Shown: positions 39,588 to 48,162, counted from the first letter of the stretch. The stretch is DNA of 64,000 nt from Gammaproteobacteria bacterium (GCA_023381645.1 JAMCRJ010000055.1:62001-126000); one strand, 5' to 3'. Translations and numbers: made by a program. The notes: a model not told the origin generated them from the letters alone.

Positions 39588-39629
39588 TCATGGCGGTCCA
39601 ACATGGAGAAAACAGGAGAGAATGCAGCC

Positions 39630-40535
39630 ATGATTGACATTGAAGCGGTAACCGAAGGCTTCATCCGCTGGATATCCGGCCCGAACTTCCGGAATCCCTA
39701 CTCGAAGGCCACGATTCGCATTTATGGACGCAACGTGCATCGTTTTCTGGAGTTTCTGGATTTTGACGGGGTAGAGCGCATCAGTGAAGCCAGCATCCAT
39801 CTGGTCAGAAAATTCGTCATGACCGGACAGTCTGGCGGCACCGCGCCAGTCAATACACAGAACGTGCGCACAGGCGCGTTAGCGCTTTTCTTCGATTACC
39901 TCGAATCCACGGAAGAACATGGGCCGTTTTCCGGGAATCCAGCCAGGGCCCTCATTGAAGACCAAAAACACAAGAAAGGCGGCAATGTCGGCAAGGCGAC
40001 CGCAAGATTGCGTCCGGTGCTCGAATGGGACGATATGGACCGTTTGCAGTACGAGGCATCGAAACAGGAAACCATTGCCGGAATCCGGGACGCCGCCCTG
40101 ATCGGATTCATTTTCGATACAGGCCTGCGCGCCAGCGAGATATGCGCCCTTCCCCACTCGGCGGCCGAGCATTATTTCCAGGGCCGCTTGCGGGTCATCG
40201 GCAAGGGAGACAAGGAAAGGCTCGTGCGTTTTACGCCGGAGCACGCGGATCGCCTACGCGCCTGGATACGGACCCGGGCGCGGGTCGTATCCAAAAGCGA
40301 TGCCCTGTTTCTCACGGACGAGGGGAATGCCCTGAGCACCCAGGTGCTCTACATGATTGTCCGGCGGCTTCTCGACCGCGCCGGAATCCAGAAGGCGCAA
40401 CAAGGGCCCCACCTCCTGCGGCACACCGCCGCCAGCCGCTGGCTGGCCAAGGGCATGGATCTACGCCAGGTGCAGGAGAACATGGGGCACAGCAACATCG
40501 GAACGACCAGCAAGTACCTGCACTTGCTGGGATAG
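39630..40535 (+). CDS. tyrosine recombinase (XerC/D-like integrase)
   Basis: 301 residues with an N-terminal SAM-like core-binding domain (TEGFIRWISGPN) and the catalytic domain. The active-site residues are visible: Arg in DTGLRASEICAL, Lys in GKGDKERLV, HLLRHTAASRWL (His and Arg), His in ENMGHSNIGTTSKYLHL and the Tyr in the same block. The compact size fits XerC/D-like enzymes of elements and integrative plasmids. AGGAGA lies 10 bases before ATG 39630; ATG 39603 is the alternative. A palindromic operator precedes it. It may excise, invert or integrate the element; no att site was identified. Confidence 0.9.
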   Translation: MIDIEAVTEGFIRWISGPNFRNPYSKATIRIYGRNVHRFLEFLDFDGVERISEASIHLVRKFVMTGQSGGTAPVNTQNVRTGALALFFDYLESTEEHGPFSGNPARALIEDQKHKKGGNVGKATARLRPVLEWDDMDRLQYEASKQETIAGIRDAALIGFIFDTGLRASEICALPHSAAEHYFQGRLRVIGKGDKERLVRFTPEHADRLRAWIRTRARVVSKSDALFLTDEGNALSTQVLYMIVRRLLDRAGIQKAQQGPHLLRHTAASRWLAKGMDLRQVQENMGHSNIGTTSKYLHLLG

Positions 40536-40598
40536 CCGCTGGGACAGGGGCGCACGTCACCGGTCGTTTGGGGATTCTGTGTTACGGTCCATTTCTGA

Positions 40599-40700
40599 CC
40601 TATTCACCGCATTCTTCGGGAGAAAATCCCAGCTACGCGCAAGATTTCGCCACATGCCGCAGCAAATGCTGCCTATATGTAGGAAAAACCGGCGAATAGG
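40599..40700. repeat. imperfect inverted repeat after the integrase gene
   Basis: ACCTATTCACCG (about 40599) and CGGCGAATAGGT (about 40689) are inverted with one mismatch, about 80 bases apart, in a spacer without genes. This could be integrase arm sites, but the position is all that supports it. Confidence 0.35.
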
Positions 40701-40709
40701 TGCCCAAAG

Positions 40710-40738
40710 AAAAACCCCAGGTCCGAAGACGTGGGGTT
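40710..40738 (-). terminator. intrinsic terminator of the toxin operon (repeated family)
   Basis: On the minus strand AACCCCACGTC/GACCTGGGGTT around TTCG with TTTTTCTTTGG, the same sequence as 36132-36160 on the plus strand. It ends the toxin-partner transcript. Confidence 0.88.
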
Positions 40739-40746
40739 GGGATGGA

Positions 40747-40980
40747 TCAGATGCCGAAGTCTTGGAAGACCTCGAGAATATTTCGATATCGTCCCGTGGT
40801 ATTTGGGGTCGATGCGACAACCTGCATCTGCATCCGGGTCAGCGCCGTTTCGATAATTTCTGCCTCATTCATTTCCGGGCAGTGCCGCTTGATGATCTCG
40901 ATGTTCCCCAAAATCAACTCATGGAGCCTGTCATCCTCGATCACGATATTTCCAGCCATAACTTGCTCTTGCCTCTTCAT
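40747..40980 (-). CDS. putative antitoxin partner of the PemK-like toxin
   Basis: 77 residues. AGGAGGGAAA gives a strong start. The sequence NIEIIKRHCPEMNEAEIIETALTRMQ looks like the helices of a small regulatory domain, possibly a ribbon-helix-helix relative, but no DNA-binding motif is certain. It follows the toxin gene by 17 bases, the reverse of the usual antitoxin-first order. A TTATCCTAG half-site lies between the two. Confidence 0.5.
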   Translation of the reverse strand: MKRQEQVMAGNIVIEDDRLHELILGNIEIIKRHCPEMNEAEIIETALTRMQMQVVASTPNTTGRYRNILEVFQDFGI

Positions 40981-40997
40981 TTTCCCTCCTACTTATC

Positions 40998-41354
40998 CTA
41001 GTACAAATCGGCCGCTTTCGCAGCCTTGCCAATCCGACAGAGCATGGCGTTGGCGCGCGCATGCCCTATCACCGAGTACCCATCTGAGGAGGCCAGCATG
41101 CGCTTTTTCAGATCGAAGCGAGTTGGCTTGCTAAGACCAGCAATGGCCATTTCTCCCGATTGCGTGACCAGGAACTCGCTTTTTATGGCAGACTCGCTTG
41201 GCCTGACTTCACAAACGTGCTGACTTGAGCCATAAACCAGCTCCAACCGCCCTGTCGATTCGTCAATCGACAGCACCAAAAGAGGGCGGTTTTTCCCGCC
41301 ATCTCCGTCGTAAGGCCAGAAGCCCCACACAACATCCCCTGCGTCAATTTCCAT
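40998..41354 (-). CDS. PemK/MazF-like toxin
   Basis: 118 residues from ATG 41354 after GGAGTTATCC. MEIDAGDVVWGFWPYDGDGG and KNRPLLVLSIDESTG match the opening strands of the PemK/MazF fold (GDVVWxxxP and RPxLVL), an mRNA-cleaving barrel. The C-terminal part (KPTRFDLKKRMLASSDGYSV) also fits the family region. A short partner gene follows. As part of a toxin-antitoxin module it would stabilise the element. Confidence 0.8.
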   Translation of the reverse strand: MEIDAGDVVWGFWPYDGDGGKNRPLLVLSIDESTGRLELVYGSSQHVCEVRPSESAIKSEFLVTQSGEMAIAGLSKPTRFDLKKRMLASSDGYSVIGHARANAMLCRIGKAAKAADLY

Positions 41355-41419
41355 GGATAACTCCTCCATCCCATTCAATTCCATAGAGGAGTACCCGACA
41401 GAAAACCGCCCACAAAAAA

Positions 41420-41440
41420 CCCCAGGGGGACTCCCTGGGG
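41420..41440 (-). terminator. intrinsic terminator of the SPFH operon
   Basis: CCCCAGGG pairs with CCCTGGGG around GGACT-type loop bases; on the minus strand it is followed by TTTTTT (41419-41414). Lies 26 bases after the stop at 41467. Confidence 0.85.
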
Positions 41441-41466
41441 CGCATTGGCCGGTCGGTCGGCTGGTT

Positions 41467-42024
41467 TCAGTAGGTACCGGTGCCGGCCCCAAACAGCAGG
41501 TCCTGCCGCGCGGCCCACACCTGTTCCAGATCTCCAAGATGGAACTCGGAGACGGAACAGGTGCTCGCGGACTCCATCAGGCCGATCACGCTTTCCAGCA
41601 TCTGCTGGTCAACCGCCATCAGGTGTTCGAGGGTATCCTTCTCATTCCGGTGCCGCTGCCACACCCGATCATTCTCGGGCACCGCAGCCGTTCGGATCTT
41701 GACCTCGAAGGCCTCGATCTGTTTCTGGATGGCCTGCATGGATTGAGCGGCCTTCACGGCCTCCGCATCCGGATACGGATGTTCCCGGGTCGGAGGCGGC
41801 AAATGCTCCGCGCGCCAGGCCTGCTCACGGACCTGCCACCGCCGGCGCAGGTCGGACAGAAGTTCCGAGATCTTGCCGCGAACCAGCAGATCGTCCGCGC
41901 GAAGCTGGTTCTCTTTGCGGTAGGCGTTGTATCCCCAGCCTTGATACAGGTTTTCCACCAGCCGCCGGATGGCTCCGGCGTCGCTGATGCTGTTAGGGAT
42001 GTCCTTCAGCAAGGGATCGCTCAT
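41467..42024 (-). CDS. 185-residue helical protein coupled to the SPFH gene
   Basis: Starts in the stop of the SPFH gene (four-base overlap). Rich in charged helices (KISELLSDLRRRWQVREQAWR and AAKSMQAIQKQIEAFEVKIR) that should form a coiled coil; AGTGTY ends it. Function unknown, but coupling suggests it partners the SPFH protein. Confidence 0.65.
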   Translation of the reverse strand: MSDPLLKDIPNSISDAGAIRRLVENLYQGWGYNAYRKENQLRADDLLVRGKISELLSDLRRRWQVREQAWRAEHLPPPTREHPYPDAEAVKAAQSMQAIQKQIEAFEVKIRTAAVPENDRVWQRHRNEKDTLEHLMAVDQQMLESVIGLMESASTCSVSEFHLGDLEQVWAARQDLLFGAGTGTY

Positions 42025-42899
42025 TGGCCGGCACCAGTTGGAATTTCGGCCATGCCAGAGGCATTCCAGGTGCCCAGGGCCCCACCCACGTTGAAGCTTT
42101 GGCCAACCGCTGCGTTCGGTGCGCTGACCAGCCCCTTCTCTGCCATCTTCAGCGCCAGGTAATAGCGCACCGCCTCGTGCGGAGTCAGGCCAATGGCCTG
42201 TAGAGAGATCAGCTCCCGCATACGTTCGTCGCGAGGCAGAACAAGCAACTTGAGATCGTTCAAGGTGATGCCGTAGACGCCCAGGAATTCCGTCAGGTGT
42301 TTCTTGCACAGCTCGGTGATTTCGACGATCTTTTCATTGATCCGCTCCATCGGAGTGACCTGCAGAATCTGGTTGATGGACTGCTCAATCACCGGACCCG
42401 CGTAGTCCGCCAGCTCATCCGTGCTGATGGAATCGCCCGCAAACGGCATGTGGGTGATCAGCTTGAGGGCGTCATCCACGTTGTCGATGTGTGTGTAATA
42501 GTCCACGAAATACACCATTTCAGCCATTTCGGCGCTGGTGGCGACACCCTTGTTCTGGATTTTCAGTTTGGCCCGTTGGAGATAGATAATTTCCATCTGC
42601 CAGGGATTCGAGTCCGTTCCGCCACCAAACATCCCCTGCACCAACTTGCCCAGCAAAGGCTTGTCTGGCGTCTCGATAGGATACTGCCCGGTGTCGTACT
42701 TATTCAGCACCGCGCCACGCTGCTTCATGATGGCGAAATGGGTGCTTTCCACGGTCAGGAGGGATCCCGAAACAAACTTCGTCTCCGGAAATTTCCAGGC
42801 CACCGTCTTTAGTCCCATAACATCGCGGCCATGATCGTCTAACGTGGTAATAACGCTGCGTGTAATGCTGCTTTGGTTGGTGTTCCCCATGATACCCAT
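42021..42899 (-). CDS. SPFH/Band-7 domain protein
   Basis: 292 residues from ATG 42899 after GAGAGGAAGAAACATC. It has the SPFH core in order (LKTVAWKFPETKFVSGSLLTVESTHFAIM), with KLVQGMFGGGTDSNPWQMEI, and a helical part (PMERINEKIVEITELCKKHL). The family also includes YdjI-like virion core proteins of large phages; here it lacks a transmembrane helix. It could assemble a membrane scaffold or ring. Encoded with a coiled-coil protein. Confidence 0.8.
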   Translation of the reverse strand: MGIMGNTNQSSITRSVITTLDDHGRDVMGLKTVAWKFPETKFVSGSLLTVESTHFAIMKQRGAVLNKYDTGQYPIETPDKPLLGKLVQGMFGGGTDSNPWQMEIIYLQRAKLKIQNKGVATSAEMAEMVYFVDYYTHIDNVDDALKLITHMPFAGDSISTDELADYAGPVIEQSINQILQVTPMERINEKIVEITELCKKHLTEFLGVYGITLNDLKLLVLPRDERMRELISLQAIGLTPHEAVRYYLALKMAEKGLVSAPNAAVGQSFNVGGALGTWNASGMAEIPTGAGQ

Positions 42900-42955
42900 G
42901 ATGTTTCTTCCTCTCTTACGCAATGGATGGGCCAGTTCCGGATGTCGCCCTGCAA

Positions 42956-43264
42956 CTATTTTGGCTTTTTGGTGTTGTACGTTTCGTGGGTACAGGCTTT
43001 TATCGGTTTTTTTTCGCCACCGGGAAGTTCCCGGAACAATATTCTGTAATCGTTATTCAGCGGAACGGAAATGATGGACCGATTGGATGTTAACCTTTTA
43101 CCTCGAAATGCCGTGTATGGGCTTTTGCCGCTTGTTATGGCCTGGATGATCCGCCTCGCCTTGGCCATCATGGCGGGGCTTTGGATGCAGGACAGGTCCA
43201 TCGGATCGGCGACAGGCGGGGCCGCGCTCTCTCTTTTCTCCCGAGCAATTTGCGCGCCCTCCAT
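42956..43264 (-). CDS. 102-residue RelE/ParE-like small protein (tentative)
   Basis: RSIISVPLNNDYRILFRELP followed by KPIKACTHETYNTKKPK resembles the C-terminal beta-sheet of RelE/ParE-fold proteins (DYRVLY). The first half (MDLSCIQSPAMMAKARRIIQA) is helical. No partner gene is seen. It starts 2 bases downstream of the upstream stop. Toxin identity is only a possibility. Confidence 0.5.
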   Translation of the reverse strand: MEGAQIAREKRESAAPPVADPMDLSCIQSPAMMAKARRIIQAITSGKSPYTAFRGKRLTSNRSIISVPLNNDYRILFRELPGGEKKPIKACTHETYNTKKPK

Positions 43265-43540
43265 TTAGGCGTCCGTTATGCCAGACCAAAAGCTCAGTTG
43301 TCCGCCCTTCTTTCCCAGTCGCATATCTTCCAGCGCCTGGGCGATCTCCGCGCGTTCCTCCTCGTCCTTTGCCCAAATCATCGCCCTCTCCAGGTTGTCG
43401 ATCGTTAGCGCGCCATTGTTTCTGAGCACCACTAGCCAATGAGGCGCTGCGTCTTTAGTCTGGCACCAATCCTTCGGCCTCCACGCCAAAACCTGGTCTG
43501 GAGATGGGCGAGGATAGGTTTGCGTGTTCTCACCCACCAC
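43265..43540 (-). CDS. 91-residue protein of unknown function
   Basis: GTG 43540 follows GAGGAGGATTGCC and lies 11 bases inside the end of the helicase gene. WLVVLRNNGALTIDNLERAM and LEDMRLGKKGGQLSFW are the notable parts. Coupled to the helicase; no family recognised. Confidence 0.6.
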   Translation of the reverse strand: MVGENTQTYPRPSPDQVLAWRPKDWCQTKDAAPHWLVVLRNNGALTIDNLERAMIWAKDEEERAEIAQALEDMRLGKKGGQLSFWSGITDA

Positions 43541-45767
43541 GGCAATCCTCCTCAACAGGTTTCGGCCGGAACGGTATAACATTCGCCGTGGCTTGCACGG
43601 CTGTATCCATCCGTGCCGCCTGGAACGGTGCCGGAACCGCTGTTAACCCCAATTCATTGAGATAAGGTGCCCTGATTGCCCCGTTGAGCATAAGGTTGGC
43701 AGCGGTCACGAACCTGCCTGGAACATGCAAAAACAGACGGTGCTTGGCCCGCGTCAGAGCCACATAGCTGATACGCCGCTCTTCTTCGCGCTGCGCATAG
43801 ATCCGTTGCTGGTCGTCTGGCGGAAGTGTGGTGATGTCGCGGTCATCATCAATCGGCCAAGGCATCAAGGGCTGCACGAATCCTGGGATATGGACCTCGT
43901 CGAATTCCAGGCCCTTGCAGGCATGGACGGTGGCCAACACCACCCTGTCCCCGTCTTCGTCTTTCTTTTGTGCATCGGTGACAAACATCCCGGCGATCAA
44001 CAAAACAGGATGCTTGGCCTCTTCAGCGTCAGCCTCATGGATCACGTCCGTAATCATCTGATCAAAAAATCCCAGATTATCCTGCCGGCGTTTCAGCGAG
44101 GCGATCAGCGCGGATTTATCGTCGGCGTATTCCTTGGCATCCGCCTTTTCCAGACAGACCCGGATGCCAGAGTTTTCATATTCCCAGCAAGTTTTGCCCC
44201 ATGTTTCCGGGTTGGACTGCAGCAGGTGCCGCAACGTCTTTTGCACCTTCAGGATAGATTGATGCGCTGTGCGATAGCGATTGGAGGCGCAAGCTTCCGC
44301 CGCCTGGACAAAACCCAATGTAGGGTTCTCCATCAGCGCCGTATGCAGCAAATCCATATAACGATCACCGACCCCCGGCAAGAGCGGTGTCAGGTCACGA
44401 AGGGCTGCGCTATCCCTGGGGTTGGTGGCCAGGCGGGCATAAGCCCCGACAAACTTCACCTCCAAATACTCGAAAAAGCTCAGGCCGCCATAGATCACAA
44501 ATGGAATCCGGTAACGAACCAGAAGGGCGCTGATTTGTGGTCCAAAGCGACGGGAACGATAAAGTACGGCAAAGCTACTCCATGGCGCGCCATCGGCGTG
44601 CGCCTGCAACAATCGCCTGGTGATCCAGTACAACACGTCCATATCTGTTTCGTGCCGGTAGGCGAAGATGCTTTCTTCTGTTTCCCGCTCCGAAAAGGGA
44701 TCTTTCGGAATGCGATGACGGTTATGCGCCACATGCCGGGATGCACGTTGAACGATTTCCCGAGTAGAACGGTAATTACGCTCCAGACGAAAGATTTCTG
44801 GACGAAAAATGTCAGCAAAAGACCGCAGCACGCTCGGGGATGAGCCACGAAACCCATAAATCGACTGATCATCGTCTCCCACCAACATCAGGTTTGGTGC
44901 CGGCATCGCGCGGGCAAGCCTCTGGATACCCTGGTATTGGGCAGCATCCATGTCCTGGGCTTCGTCGATGATGATCTGGTCATAACGATGGGCCAGCTTC
45001 GCCAGCGCCGACGGATTCGCTCGAAGGAAGTCAAAAGGCAGGTTGATGAGATCGCCAAAATCAATGACGTGCGCCAAACGCTTCTCCGTCTCGTACCACA
45101 CGGCGAATTGGTACAAATCACCGGCCATTGGATCCTTCTGCGCTTCGGTAAACTCCACGCGCCACCAAGCATCGATAAAATCCGTGGCCATTTGTGCAGT
45201 GCCGTGAGGTTGTGCTGTATAGCCTTCAGAGCGCAGGCGATCATAGGCACTTAGCCAGCTCCGCCATTCCATCTCTTTGAGCGCCACGTCAGCTTCTTTA
45301 GGATCTTTGTATTGGCGCCGAATCGCTTCCATGGCGATATGGCTTTGCCCGCCTTCATCCAGTTGGGTGACACGGTCGTCCTGGTGTTCCTGAATTTTCT
45401 GGGAAGGTGCCGTGTTATCGGTACCGGTATGCGCGATGTTGCCTTGCGCTTGGGGCTTGATCAACGGCGGCCTGATAACGCTTTCGTATTGTCGGAATAT
45501 GCGTCCGCAAAAAGCATGAAATGTGCTGGCCTGGATCGTCGCGCCATCTTCTCCAAATGCCAGAGTCGCCCTTTCACGCATTTCCCGCGCGGCCTTCCTG
45601 GAAAACGTGAGCAGCAGAATTCTGCTGGCCGGCACCCCGGAATTCACCAATTCCAATGTCCGGCCAATGATCGATGCGGTCTTCCCCGCCCCGGCCCCGG
45701 CCAGCACCAGCGCCGGACCATCCCTGTGGATCGCTACGCGGCGCTGATTTTCGTCAAGCGTGATCAT
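43530..45767 (-). CDS. UvrD/Rep-like SF1 helicase
   Basis: 745 residues. Motifs visible in order: Q-motif LDENQRRVAIHRDGP, I LAGAGAGKT, Ia LLLTFSRKAAREM, II IIIDEAQDMD, III GDDDQSIYGFRG, IV LERNYRST, V VHACKGLEFDEVHIP and VI YVALTRAKHRL, all as in superfamily-1 3'-5' DNA helicases. The ATG at 45767 has a weak ribosome site (a TTG at 45785 is possible). The enzyme would unwind DNA in replication or repair of the element; some PcrA/UvrD-like helicases on elements act in plasmid-type replication. The promoter with the ATAGTATATTA core is 30 bases upstream. Confidence 0.94.
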   Translation of the reverse strand: MITLDENQRRVAIHRDGPALVLAGAGAGKTASIIGRTLELVNSGVPASRILLLTFSRKAAREMRERATLAFGEDGATIQASTFHAFCGRIFRQYESVIRPPLIKPQAQGNIAHTGTDNTAPSQKIQEHQDDRVTQLDEGGQSHIAMEAIRRQYKDPKEADVALKEMEWRSWLSAYDRLRSEGYTAQPHGTAQMATDFIDAWWRVEFTEAQKDPMAGDLYQFAVWYETEKRLAHVIDFGDLINLPFDFLRANPSALAKLAHRYDQIIIDEAQDMDAAQYQGIQRLARAMPAPNLMLVGDDDQSIYGFRGSSPSVLRSFADIFRPEIFRLERNYRSTREIVQRASRHVAHNRHRIPKDPFSERETEESIFAYRHETDMDVLYWITRRLLQAHADGAPWSSFAVLYRSRRFGPQISALLVRYRIPFVIYGGLSFFEYLEVKFVGAYARLATNPRDSAALRDLTPLLPGVGDRYMDLLHTALMENPTLGFVQAAEACASNRYRTAHQSILKVQKTLRHLLQSNPETWGKTCWEYENSGIRVCLEKADAKEYADDKSALIASLKRRQDNLGFFDQMITDVIHEADAEEAKHPVLLIAGMFVTDAQKKDEDGDRVVLATVHACKGLEFDEVHIPGFVQPLMPWPIDDDRDITTLPPDDQQRIYAQREEERRISYVALTRAKHRLFLHVPGRFVTAANLMLNGAIRAPYLNELGLTAVPAPFQAARMDTAVQATANVIPFRPKPVEEDCRGG

Positions 45768-45795
45768 GGGAAAACCCCGAATCAATAAATAATAT

Positions 45796-45820
45796 TTAAT
45801 ATACTATATTAGTTCAAGCC
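45796..45820 (-). promoter_or_regulatory. element-type promoter before the helicase operon
   Basis: On the minus strand ACTAATATAGTATATTA. The 11-base core (45808-45798) is identical in the four other sites; the ACTAnnATAG part also matches the 55334 site. Confidence 0.7.
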
Positions 45821-45836
45821 AGGGAAATCCAGCAAA

Positions 45837-46367
45837 TCACACAGGAATTTTCTGCGCCAGCCAGAAAGCCCCGCCGCCCCATGCTGCCACCCATAGCACG
45901 GCGCCGATCGCGCTCCATGTTGCAAATGCCTGGAATCCCATTTCCGACGCGCCGGCCAGATAGCCCTGCAACTGACGCAACGGCACGATGAAGCGCCCGA
46001 TCAACACCACCGGTGCGCCGAAGCGATGGAAAAACTCATGCACCCTGTCCACCATGGGCGGCCTGATGCCCACATAGCCGCCATAACGCAGCAACGCCTT
46101 GTGTCCATAACGGTCGCCCAACCAATAAGCCGTATAGCCTCCCATGGTGGCGGCCAGCATGGCCAGGGGCAGCACCACCCAGACCGGGAACAAGCCTTTG
46201 GCTGAGAGGAAGCCAGCGGCGACCACCATCGCCTCACCGGGCGCAAAGACCACCCCGGCGCTCTCAATGAACAGCAACACGAACACCGCCGGTAGTCCGT
46301 AAGCCTTGAGGATGGGGCTGGCGGCATGAATGAGGCTGGCCAGCGTGCTCAGGAACCAGTGCAACAT
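45837..46367 (-). CDS. DedA-family membrane protein
   Basis: 176 residues from ATG 46367 after GGAGGGCCC. Five to six hydrophobic helices; the family core is present (FAPGEAMVVAAGFLSAKG, then RFIVPLRQLQGYLAGASEMGF with the conserved Arg, and the C-terminal helix WVAAWGGGAFWLAQKI). DedA proteins are flippase-like inner-membrane proteins linked to undecaprenyl-phosphate or phosphatidylethanolamine recycling and stress resistance. It overlaps the next gene upstream by 19 bases. Confidence 0.85.
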   Translation of the reverse strand: MLHWFLSTLASLIHAASPILKAYGLPAVFVLLFIESAGVVFAPGEAMVVAAGFLSAKGLFPVWVVLPLAMLAATMGGYTAYWLGDRYGHKALLRYGGYVGIRPPMVDRVHEFFHRFGAPVVLIGRFIVPLRQLQGYLAGASEMGFQAFATWSAIGAVLWVAAWGGGAFWLAQKIPV

Positions 46368-47050
46368 GGGCCCTCCTTTTCCAAGAACCACCCGTCGCTT
46401 TCCAGTTCGATACCACCGCCATCCAGTTCCCCGACCACCACCGTATTGGTCCACGACCAGGAACTCTTATCCACCAGCTTCAGCGTGTCCTCCAGGAATC
46501 GCGGCAAGGTCTGCCGCCGGTATCGCTGCACAAAAAGGCGGTAGGCCGGCCACGCCCTGCACTGGACAATCCACTCCGGGCCTGCGGCCATCAGACGGTT
46601 CTGGTCCTCCAGAGTGAACGTGCCGTCCTGCAGCGTCTCCAACATCTCCTGCGCGGCGGTATTGCGGCCCAGCACGGACCAGCCGCATTGCTCGATGAAC
46701 AGACGGTCCTCAATATCCGTTCCGCGTATCTCGGCCAACTGCTGGCCAAGAGGCTTGCCGTAAGCATGAAACCCGATATCGCCGACCCGATGCTGGCCTG
46801 GTGCTTCGATGATCTCGTACCAGGGATACGAATATCGGGTGGGCGGCGGCATGGGCAACGGATCTTTGCCGTTGAGCAGCCGCCAGAACAGCGCGGATTT
46901 CTCCCGGATCTGGTTGTAATAAAATAACCGGCAGGCTGCACTATCGCCGCAGATGCCTTGCAGCACCCGGTCATACTCGGCCACCGCATGATCCCAACGC
47001 GCCAGGAGATCCGGCGGCAGGCTGTCTTGGTTCTGGAAAAATGTCGGCAC
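46349..47050 (-). CDS. 233-residue protein of unknown function
   Basis: GTG start after AAAGGAGAACCATA. An acidic/aromatic N-terminus (PTFFQNQDSLPPDLLARWDH) and a long, mostly helical body with cysteines (GICGDSAACRLFYYNQ). No family recognised. It ends inside the start of the DedA gene, so both are co-translated. Confidence 0.65.
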   Translation of the reverse strand: MPTFFQNQDSLPPDLLARWDHAVAEYDRVLQGICGDSAACRLFYYNQIREKSALFWRLLNGKDPLPMPPPTRYSYPWYEIIEAPGQHRVGDIGFHAYGKPLGQQLAEIRGTDIEDRLFIEQCGWSVLGRNTAAQEMLETLQDGTFTLEDQNRLMAAGPEWIVQCRAWPAYRLFVQRYRRQTLPRFLEDTLKLVDKSSWSWTNTVVVGELDGGGIELESDGWFLEKEGPCCTGS

Positions 47051-47071
47051 TATGGTTCTCCTTTCCGCACA

Positions 47072-47275
47072 TCAGTTATTCGTCTTGCACCGGCATACCT
47101 CTACCGTCACGTGCCATGCGCCAGCAAATCGCGGCTCAACCGTGCAGCCATCGGCCAACCACTGACCGAGGATTATCCCTGCTTCGCGTGACTCGGTGCG
47201 CTGGTAATCCATCGCGCCAACGATCACTCCACATTGGCATGTGGCCACAAAGCCTGTCGGTTTTCTTTTTATCAT
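47072..47275 (-). CDS. 67-residue Cys-containing protein
   Basis: KRKPTGFVATCQCGVIVGAM and EPRFAGAWHVTVEVCRCKTN carry CxC at both ends, the typical metal-binding layout of a short phage or element family. The upstream ribosome site is weak. Function unknown. Confidence 0.6.
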   Translation of the reverse strand: MIKRKPTGFVATCQCGVIVGAMDYQRTESREAGIILGQWLADGCTVEPRFAGAWHVTVEVCRCKTNN

Positions 47276-47327
47276 CAGTCATCCACCCTCGCGGGATCAC
47301 TCCCTCGTCCAAATATCCGTTCCTGGT

Positions 47328-47852
47328 TTACCGCTTTCGTTTCCGGTCAGCTTTATGCTGTGGAAACGGTCCACCGATCTCGTGCAGATCGATGCTGAAC
47401 CCCCGCGTTGCGGGCGGCTCCATACACAACACGCGGTCCCATGCGGCTTCCCTGCGTTCCCATTCTTTGCCGGAAAGGCCGTTTGGCCGGTCCGTGTTGT
47501 TCCAGTAGCGATATTCGCTAACCAGCGGTTGCCGCAACCAATGCCGAAACCACCGGGAGTGCTCGGTGAAAGCGATCCCAAGGAAGCGGTCGCCGTCCGG
47601 AAAAAAGACCAACTGAAAATCGGTGTCCACGCCTGGGGCACGGATGCCCTTGTCCACGGTCCTGGATCGCAGATCCATCCACGCAGCCCAACCCTTGAAT
47701 GGTTCCTCGGGAGTCTCGGTCTTTCGCAAAAAAGCGTTGAGCATTTTTTGGCCTTCCGCCCTTATGTATGGGCGGAAACTATTGACTATTCCCATTAGTC
47801 GAACGGCCGAATCCGTGGCAACAGAAAAGCCATTATAAATTTTTGTGCTCAC
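47328..47852 (-). CDS. 174-residue protein of unknown function
   Basis: GTG start 47852. Contains EEPFKGWAAWMDLRSRTVDK and DFQLVFFPDGDRFLGIAFTE, both ordered, and HSRWFRHWLRQPLVSEYRYW, which suggests a compact enzyme-like fold, but no family is recognised. The tail is basic (QHKADRKRKR). Confidence 0.6.
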   Translation of the reverse strand: MSTKIYNGFSVATDSAVRLMGIVNSFRPYIRAEGQKMLNAFLRKTETPEEPFKGWAAWMDLRSRTVDKGIRAPGVDTDFQLVFFPDGDRFLGIAFTEHSRWFRHWLRQPLVSEYRYWNNTDRPNGLSGKEWERREAAWDRVLCMEPPATRGFSIDLHEIGGPFPQHKADRKRKR

Positions 47853-47886
47853 GGTGTATTCCCCTATAAAAGTCAGTCGGTTCTGT

Positions 47887-48149
47887 TTATTTCGGCGCCG
47901 GCAGCAACGGGGGCATGGTCCCCGATCGATAGCTCGCTTCGATCTGCGGTCGCATCCAATTACCTACAGTTTCCCCGGAGGGCAAGACGATGTGCGCCAG
48001 AAACTCGTCCTCGAACACCGTGATGCCGGCGTCTACGGCCTCCAGCTTGGCCTTGATGACCAGGGCCAGTGCCCGCCACCGCTATGGCTCCACCGCATGC
48101 CCATCGCGCTGGCAGCGGCTTCCAATAGCGCACGTTTGTACATGGACAT
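47887..48149 (-). pseudogene. small phage-type gene broken by a 14-base insertion
   Basis: The start MSMYKRALLEAAASAMGMRW is in one frame and the rest, WRALALVIKAKLEAVDAGIT and onward to PPLLPAPK, is in another. Between them CGGTGG occurs twice around AGCCATAG. Removing 14 bases (about 48076-48089 on the plus strand) restores one frame reading GMRWRALALV. The restored protein has 82 residues and resembles a common phage/element protein with a VIKAKLEAV helix. Confidence 0.65.
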
Positions 48150-48162
48150 AGTTGTGTCTCCA

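Noticed and set aside
40536..40746. A possible attachment site after the integrase.
   Set aside because: Only an imperfect inverted repeat is visible; no tRNA 3' end or duplicated core was found, so an att site cannot be claimed.
43725..44843. Plus-strand frame of 372 codons.
   Set aside because: Antisense to the UvrD-like helicase gene, whose motifs are complete.
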